Assembly (NCBI GenBank): GCA_023264075.1
Contig: JALQTG010000315.1
Span: 1-7,781 of the forward strand
Origin: Crocinitomicaceae bacterium
GTDB taxonomy: Bacteria; Bacteroidota; Bacteroidia; Flavobacteriales_D; Crocinitomicaceae
Direction: 5' to 3'
DNA: 7,781 nucleotides
Positions 1 through 6,200 of the stretch are shown here, piece by piece; the stretch's first letter is position 1; every line of letters starts with the position of its first letter. The notes below the pieces were generated by a model. The model ran no database searches, was not told where the DNA came from, and was given only the letters and a program-made list of their open reading frames with translations. The position numbers and the translations under genes are program-made.

Positions 1-1823
1 TTATCTTGGTAGGAATAGACCCATTGGTTACCACTGGGTTTTATCAGCACACGAATTGATTTTGCCTGAGCGTGTTTTAGGGAATTATTGATTGTTTCTT
101 GAGTAATCCGGTAAAGTTGAGTTTGTGCATTCAGATCTAATAAATCAATGTTATTATCGATTTCTGAGCTTGTAATCAAATGGGTGTTTTTCTCGATTTT
201 GTCGAGTAACGATACAATGGAGCGCTTTAGCCCAATTTTTTCAAGATAAGAGGGGTGTAAACTGTGAGAAATTGATCTGGTTTGGTCGATCAGCTGCCCA
301 ATATCTTGGTCAATACCTTCAAGATTGGTGAGTTGACCTTTTTCGAAGAGGTTGACTTTCGATTTTATGACAGATAAGGATTGTCCAATGTCATCGTGCA
401 AATCACGTGAAATCCGAGAACGTTCTTGATCAACGCTTGTGATTAATTTCTGAGTGAATTCGCGTTGTTGTTTGCGCGTGATTCTTACATAGCGCAAATA
501 CATACCTCCTACGCCAACTACAAGAACAAAAATTAGCGAAACGAGTAGTATGAATACACGTGTCTTTTTTAATTCGCCTTCTTTTTCCAACATACTAATT
601 TTTGAACTTTTTTGCTGAATTTCTGCGTCACTTCTTTCTTTGTCAAAAGCCATTTGTAGTTCTTGAAACTTTTCGGTGTTACTCAAGTTATACAAACTAT
701 CATTGAGCTCGTGGAAATATTTAAAGGCGATATATGCTTCTTCAAATCGATCCATGTTTTCCAATACTCTTGCTTTTAATCGATATCCTCCTACGCTATT
801 CTCTAGGAATTTCTCTTCTTCGGATGCCTCTAGTCCTTTTAGGACAAATTCTAATGCTTTTGACGGGTTATTGAGGTCTAAAAGTGCAGTTGCCTTTAAA
901 AAGTAGGTTTTCGGTATGTTACGCGTGTCCTTTATTTCCTGCATAATAGTAAGAGCGGAGTCGGCGTATTGAATGGATAATTCATGATCTCCTTTTTGAT
1001 TTAAGGAGTTACTTAGATTTACGAATGAAATGGATATATAAGATGGAAACCCAAGTTCTTTTGCGCGTTTCAGGGTGTTTTTATAATGATTAATAGCTTT
1101 AGCGTAGTCTTTTTTGTCATTATAGATGAGCCCTATATTGTTTTCTAGATTAAAGGGAAGTCGGATATCATCCGATTTTTCGGCATATTTCAGCCCCTTT
1201 TTAAAATCAGTAAGGGCTTCATCGAACTGTTTCAATTGGACTTTTGTTAGTCCTATATTGTTGTAAAGCATTCCAATAAGACGTGGGTCTTGTGTTTGTT
1301 CAGCTGCACTTAATCCTTTTAGATAGTAGCTTAATGCTGCAGGCATATCTTGACGGTCTTCATAGATAATTCCTATCCCGTTGTAACATTCTACCAAGCT
1401 GACCATGTATTGTTTGTTCAACGCTATTTCAACAAGTTCCTTAAAGCGAGTTTCAGCATTGTAGGGGTCTTGAACGGATTGAATAAAGGTTTTACGTACT
1501 TCGTTTGAAATGTAAAGCATGGAGTCGGATACAGTTAGTGCAATGAGGCTAGATGTATCGTAGTAGTTCCGCGCAAGGTCCATACGACCCGAATAAAAGT
1601 GGTAATTCGCAAAGTACTGGAAGATTTGTGCTTTTTTCGAAGGACTTTTTAATTCATCGGCTATTTTGATCGCCATATTCCCGTATCTGAAAACATCTGA
1701 TGAGTCTGCATAAGCCCCTTTCTTTATCAAAGCTACTAACTCATTGTATTGTTCTTCTCGTTGTCCGAAAACTAAAGAAGTTAAAAGGAAGGAGAGTAAT
1801 AGAATTAAATAGTGCTGTTTCAC
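1..1823 (-). CDS. TPR-containing sensor histidine kinase (HisKA_3/NarL-LytS-like type), 3' end cut by window edge
   Basis: A membrane sensor kinase, expected to autophosphorylate on histidine and pass the phosphate to a response regulator. Reading leftward from a GTG at 1823, residues 1-20 form a hydrophobic signal peptide (KQHYLILLLSFLLTSLVFGQ). Residues about 60-380 hold roughly six to eight TPR-like helical pairs of about 40 residues, the clearest carrying NNIGL...FDEAL and NNIGLIY...YAKAI. A short coiled linker (ELQMAFDKERSDAEIQ) leads to one membrane helix at about 423-443 (positions 497-557). The dimerisation/phosphoacceptor motif ERSRISRDLHDDIGQS puts the phospho-His at residue 476 (396-398), followed by ISHSLHP. 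The ATPase N-box ETINNSLKHA starts at position 98. The frame is open to base 1 and ends at YSYQD, just before the expected D-x-G box, so the ATP-binding domain is incomplete here. An in-frame ATG at 1919 would add 32 polar residues ahead of the signal peptide; I prefer the GTG for that reason. A LuxR/NarL-type regulator beyond the left edge is likely but unseen. Confidence 0.93.
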   Translation of the reverse strand, partial: MKQHYLILLLSFLLTSLVFGQREEQYNELVALIKKGAYADSSDVFRYGNMAIKIADELKSPSKKAQIFQYFANYHFYSGRMDLARNYYDTSSLIALTVSDSMLYISNEVRKTFIQSVQDPYNAETRFKELVEIALNKQYMVSLVECYNGIGIIYEDRQDMPAALSYYLKGLSAAEQTQDPRLIGMLYNNIGLTKVQLKQFDEALTDFKKGLKYAEKSDDIRLPFNLENNIGLIYNDKKDYAKAINHYKNTLKRAKELGFPSYISISFVNLSNSLNQKGDHELSIQYADSALTIMQEIKDTRNIPKTYFLKATALLDLNNPSKALEFVLKGLEASEEEKFLENSVGGYRLKARVLENMDRFEEAYIAFKYFHELNDSLYNLSNTEKFQELQMAFDKERSDAEIQQKSSKISMLEKEGELKKTRVFILLVSLIFVLVVGVGGMYLRYVRITRKQQREFTQKLITSVDQERSRISRDLHDDIGQSLSVIKSKVNLFEKGQLTNLEGIDQDIGQLIDQTRSISHSLHPSYLEKIGLKRSIVSLLDKIEKNTHLITSSEIDNNIDLLDLNAQTQLYRITQETINNSLKHAQAKSIRVLIKPSGNQWVYSYQD

Positions 1824-1980
1824 AGAAGAAGTTTTGTCGAATTTACAAAAATCAATGAAATCCTTCGTTTTTAACGAGTAATTTGGTTTTTGAAATACGC
1901 GAGCATTGTTTTTTAACATCTTTTGATAACATGAATTAATCGAGATTCCGTATATTCGAGAAAACTAAAAGCAATAAACG
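1824..1980. promoter_or_regulatory. Divergent intergenic region between sensor kinase and small ORF
   Basis: AT-rich stretch from which the kinase (leftward) and the small gene (rightward) must both be transcribed. Weak matches to the Bacteroidota -7 element TAnnTTTG exist: CAAAAATC at 1846-1853, which is GATTTTTG on the minus strand (7 of 8), 22 bases before the GTG of the kinase; and TATATTCG at 1951-1958 on the plus strand (7 of 8), 22 bases before the ATG of the small gene. Neither has a good TTTG -33 box at 19-21 bases, so both are only candidates. The DNA ahead of 1981 is A-rich (AAAACTAAAAGCAATAAACG), which is usual for start regions in this phylum. If the kinase really starts at 1919, most of this region is coding. 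Confidence 0.3.
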
Positions 1981-2163
1981 ATGGTGGAATTGAGTAAAAA
2001 AATTCTTATCAAAGTAAGTTTTGATCAGTATCTTTTTCAAAAAGAATTGAAAAAGTCCGTTAGTTGGATTAAAGATTCAGAAGAATTGCGTGCCTTCAAA
2101 GAATGGTGCGTCATTGAATTTGGACATCTTTATCCAGCGGTCATTAAATCAGTTTTTAACTAA
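1981..2163 (+). CDS. Small conserved-looking hypothetical protein, 60 aa
   Basis: I cannot assign a function. The product is a small soluble protein with no signal peptide or membrane segment: an N-terminal helix-forming stretch (LSKKILIKVSFDQYLFQKEL), a lysine-rich central part (KKSVSWIKDSEELRAFKEW) and an aromatic end (EFGHLYPAVIKSVFN). The S-F-D...LF-KEL-KK...L..W pattern resembles short uncharacterised proteins I associate with Flavobacteriia, but that is from memory and untested. Reasons to believe it is a real gene: ATG preceded by an A-rich leader, a strong hairpin terminator two bases after the TAA, no overlap with either neighbour, and a sensible amphipathic composition. It stands alone, divergent from the kinase and convergent with porP/sprF. 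Confidence 0.7.
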   Translation: MVELSKKILIKVSFDQYLFQKELKKSVSWIKDSEELRAFKEWCVIEFGHLYPAVIKSVFN

Positions 2164-2164
2164 T

Positions 2165-2193
2165 AAAAAAGGGAGCAAATGCTCCCTTTTTTT
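2165..2193. terminator. Bidirectional intrinsic terminator
   Basis: A perfect inverted repeat GGGAGCA (2171-2177) / TGCTCCC (2180-2186) is flanked by six A on the left (2165-2170) and seven T on the right (2187-2193). On the plus strand it follows the stop codon of the 60-residue gene directly; on the minus strand it lies 24 bases after the stop of the porP/sprF-like gene and reads as the same hairpin plus U-tract. It is therefore placed to end both convergent transcripts. Confidence 0.9.
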
Positions 2194-2216
2194 ATGAATT
2201 GTTATATCAGCTCGGA

Positions 2217-3263
2217 CTAAATTCTTGATTTTGTTTTTCCAAAGGAGCCGTCCATCGCCCATCGAAAGAAAAATTCAACGCCTCCTCTTGCACGTGTGAC
2301 TTGAGAAAGTCCAGAAATATTGAAATCGTAGGACATTCCAAGCGCAAAATCTGAATAAGTATAGATAACCCTTGGTACAACCGCATCACTATTTCTGTAG
2401 AAAACACCCAATGCGACAGAGGAATTTTTAATGTTTCCGGTCACCTTGGATCCATCGGAAAGCATTACTTTATAGTCGGCCCCAATTAAGATTTCCATAC
2501 TTGGCCCTTGTAATTGGAAGTAAACTCCTGGATCAATAAACATCGTTGTATTACTAATCCCAAAGGATGCATTAACAAAAGCTGCATGACGCATGTATAA
2601 CGGATCATCTTCGCTATTGAAAAACGAGTAAGAAGGTCGATTTATATGAAACACAGCATATCCGGCATTAAGTCTCATACCATCGTTGGCACGCATGTTT
2701 CGCTCATTGGTCCCCAAGGAATAAACCACACCCGCTCCAACATCAAATCTGGCGAAAGAAGGGTTGCCAAAGGTTTCCCCACTTGAAATTGAAGGATCGT
2801 AGGCAATGCCATTGTATTGGCTACTCCACATACCAGTGGAAGCGTCTAATGTTCGTTGGATAAATCCTGCTTGAAGGCCAAGTCCAATCGTGCTGTTTTG
2901 ATTTATTTTCAAGTGATAAGCGAGGGACAACCCTACGTTATTCGTACTAATAGAATTATTACCTGCCCTATCGTTGTAAAGGTTAATCCCTGCTGCGAAT
3001 ATTCCATTTTTTGAAACATTACCTGCTTTAATGCGCATATCAGCTCCTGCCGCAATAGTTGTAAACGGTGTACTAATGGAGTTCCATTGACTCCTGTAGT
3101 TTAAGGTAGCATTCACCTCGTGCTGCGCTCCTGCTAATCCAGGGTTTAAGGTAAGTGGAGAATAATCCATGCTGGAAAAATGTACATCCTGAGCAAAAGT
3201 GAACAGCTTTGTTAAGGATATCAGAGCTATTGAAGCGGCTATGTAATTGAGATTCTTCATCAT
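2217..3263 (-). CDS. PorP/SprF family type IX secretion outer-membrane protein
   Basis: A 348-residue predicted outer-membrane beta-barrel of the PorP/SprF family, whose members help export or anchor T9SS cargo carrying a type B (CHU_C) C-terminal domain. Residues 1-24 are a signal peptide (hydrophobic run IAASIALISL, cleavage expected after TFA). Next comes the family hallmark DVHFSSMDYSPLTLNPGLAG, then YRSQW, and alternating amphipathic strands throughout, e.g. GLSLAYHLKINQNSTIGLGL and NASFGISNTTMFIDPGVYFQ. The C-terminal part (GLSQVTRARGGVEFFFRW) is the typical closing strand region, followed by a short tail KTKSRI. Length is normal for the family. The start has two adjacent methionine codons (3263 and 3260); either could be used. 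It lies 15 bases after the stop of the large surface protein, same strand, matching the sprB-sprF order in Flavobacterium, so it is probably co-transcribed and serves that cargo. I leave the symbol empty because several paralogues usually exist per genome. Confidence 0.95.
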   Translation of the reverse strand: MMKNLNYIAASIALISLTKLFTFAQDVHFSSMDYSPLTLNPGLAGAQHEVNATLNYRSQWNSISTPFTTIAAGADMRIKAGNVSKNGIFAAGINLYNDRAGNNSISTNNVGLSLAYHLKINQNSTIGLGLQAGFIQRTLDASTGMWSSQYNGIAYDPSISSGETFGNPSFARFDVGAGVVYSLGTNERNMRANDGMRLNAGYAVFHINRPSYSFFNSEDDPLYMRHAAFVNASFGISNTTMFIDPGVYFQLQGPSMEILIGADYKVMLSDGSKVTGNIKNSSVALGVFYRNSDAVVPRVIYTYSDFALGMSYDFNISGLSQVTRARGGVEFFFRWAMDGSFGKTKSRI

Positions 3264-3278
3264 TTTATCTTTTCAATA

Positions 3279-6200
3279 TTATTTTACAAGCGTTATGTTT
3301 CCGGATTCTATTATTTCGTTTCCGTCATTGAGTAGGACCACTACTTTAAAAATGTATACCCCGGAGTTCAATTCTTTGCCATTTTGTTTTCCGTCCCAAC
3401 ATGCCTCAGGATCTGTTGTTTCAAATACTTTTTCTCCCCATCTATTGAAGACTTCGAAATTTATCGTAGAGATACAAGATCCGTAAACACACATGATATC
3501 ATTATTTCCATCATTATTCGGAGAGAAGATAGTAGGAACGAATATGTCAACACAAGCGGATTCGACGGTAACTGTAACACTTGCCGTAGTTTGACAGCCA
3601 TTATCGTCGGAAATCGTCACCGTATATGTGGTTGTTTCTGTTGGTGAAGCTGTTGGATTAGGACAGTTAGAGCAGGATAATCCAATACTTGGTGACCAGC
3701 TGTAATTCGTACCCCCAGTAGCTACTAAATCTACCGAGCTTCCACTTTCAATCGTAGCAGAGTTCGGAGTTACAGACCCTGTTAATTGTCCAGCATCACC
3801 TACCGTATAAGTAGCTGTGAAAGTACAACCTTCAGCATCGGTTATTGTGACATCGTAATTACCTTGTGTAATTCCAGAGATATCACTTGAGGTTGGTGTT
3901 AGGGGCGACCAATCAAAATCGTAACTTCCAAAACCTCCAGATACTGTTAATGAGATTGCACCGTTCGCCTCTCCACAACTTGCGTCGGTAATTGCTTCCA
4001 CCACAGTTATTGGATCACCAATTGTAACGGCTAACGATTCCGATTGAGAGCAGCCGTTTCCATTATCAACGGTAACTTCATAATTACCCTCTGTATTTGC
4101 GTTGTATGTATCCACGTTACCACCTATAGCGTTACCATCAAGGGACCAACTGTAGTTTGTACCACCAGAAGCAGTAAGATCAACAGTTTCACCATCGCAA
4201 AGTGTAACATCTCCAGATGCGACTAACTGAGCTTGAAATGCCGTGAGTTCGATTGTTGAAGAAGTACCAGCACATGCTCCAAGGGTAATATCAACAGTGT
4301 AGGAGCCAGGAACATCTGTGCTGTAGGTCGAAGATGTCGCTCCAGGGATAGCTACTCCGTTCAGTTCCCACTGATAGGAGTCCCCTGCAGAGGCTTGTAG
4401 TTCTGTCGGGTTACCAGGGCAAACCTCCACTGGACCATTAGCTGAAGCTGAAGGAGCAAACTCGGTCACAACAACCTCTTCTGCGACTATTGTACATGCT
4501 CCAATTTCAACCACCACAGTATAATTACCAGCACTTCCAACTGTCAGTGTATTAGTTGTTTCACCTGGAATATTTACGCCATTAAGTTGCCATTGGTAAG
4601 TGTCTCCTGCACTTGCAGTGAGATCAACAGTTTGACCTGCGCATAATTCGGTACTTGAACTCGAAGAAATAAGAACTTCTGTTTGAGTAACGGAGATGGA
4701 AGCAGAAGTCGCAGTACAACCGTTTGCATCTGTTACCGTTACTTCATATTCTCCAGGCTCAGAAATTGTCACTTGTTGGGAAGTAGAACCGTTACTCCAT
4801 AGATAGCTATTAAACGGATCTGATATTAAATCAACGGTTTCATTTTCACACAATTCTAAGTTGCCATTAACCGTAACGTTAGGGATTGGTAAAGGATTCA
4901 CAACTACATCTACGTCTGCGGAGGTCCCTGAACAACCAGTGTTATCAGTTACTGTTACTGAGTACGTACCTGTTGCGTTTACGGTGATTGTAGGTGTTGT
5001 TGCCCCAGTACTCCATAAATAAGAATCTCCTGCAGAAGCGGTTAAATCAACAGTACTTCCAGCACAAATATCAGTTGGACCTGAAAGAGATATAGTTGGA
5101 ATTAATTCTTGATCTACAACAAACGTAGTATAATATGGGATACTCCATCCACAACATGCTTCTCGCACGCGATAACGAATTGTGTAGGTCGTTGCCGTAG
5201 CGACTGTCGGCACAACAAAATTCGCAGTTTGAGAAGTTTGCACGTCAATAGGATTGTTGGCATCAGTTTCAAACAACACCCACTCCCATCCAACTTCTGT
5301 TCCCCACGCATCAGCACTAATTGTAAAAATGCTACCAGAACAAACACTAGTAGGGTTGGTAAAGTTGGCAGAACCAGGACGTGTACCATCAATAATTCGA
5401 ATCCAATTTAAGTAGTTAGTTCCGTTCGTTTCTACATCGTAAATACCAGTATTTGGGTAGGATACAATAATGTTGCCGTCTGCATAAGTATACGAACTAA
5501 CACCAGGTGCTTCATCCTCAATTAATGCAGAACCTGGAGCTATCCAAAAATCTGGATTGAAATTATTTAAGGAAATCTCAGAGTTAACACATCCTTTTCC
5601 ATTGACAGGATAAGAAGCTACAATAGTTGTTGTATTCGGAACGCTAGTAGAAGGGTTGGAAAGAACTCCATCTGTTACCATGAATTCGTTGATTCCTGAA
5701 GCACCGGGTTGACCGTCTCCACCATCACCTCCGTTCCCACCGCGGCCACCTTGCCCACCAGCTCCAACTTCTGCACTATTACATACGCGTGAAGTGGAAC
5801 AGTTTCCGCCGTTAGTGCCTAATGAGCCACCACCGGTCAAACTTGTATTGTTACCTCCTTCTCCGCAGCCACCAATTCCTCCAGATCCTCCAGCTCCTCC
5901 TTGACCTGCCGCTCCTCCAGAAGCAACTGCGCCAGGAAGGTTAATAACGACGTCTTGAATAGCTGCCCCAGTCGAAGAGTTGAATCGGTAGATTCCGAAC
6001 GAACCACCTCCTCCAAATCCTCCAGTACCGGCTGCTCCACCTTCTCCTCCTGAGCCACCACCACCACCACCGGAGCCACCTCCGTTATCGCAGAATGTTC
6101 CTGACTGACGGCCACCACCGCCGCCGCCTTCACCACCACCGCCACCTTGGCCATCGGCTCCAGATGCACTAGCTCCATTTGGTATCCAGTAGTTGTTAAA

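Noticed and set aside
676..906. Plus-strand open frame of 76 codons
   Set aside because: Lies wholly antisense to the TPR region of the sensor kinase, whose own frame is well supported by TPR, membrane and kinase motifs.
1824..1980. Riboswitch or small RNA gene in the divergent intergenic region
   Set aside because: No stable hairpin or recognisable aptamer pattern is visible; the region is simple AT-rich DNA with only weak promoter-like matches.
3558..5108. CRISPR-like or DNA-level direct repeat array
   Set aside because: The periodicity of about 220 bases is at protein level; the DNA copies have diverged and there are no short identical repeats with unique spacers.
5837..6178. Minus-strand open frame of 113 codons in another frame, Val/Ala/Glu-rich
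   Set aside because: A frame-shifted shadow of the Gly-rich codons (GGT/GGA read as GTG/GAG), fully inside the large gene and without its own signals.
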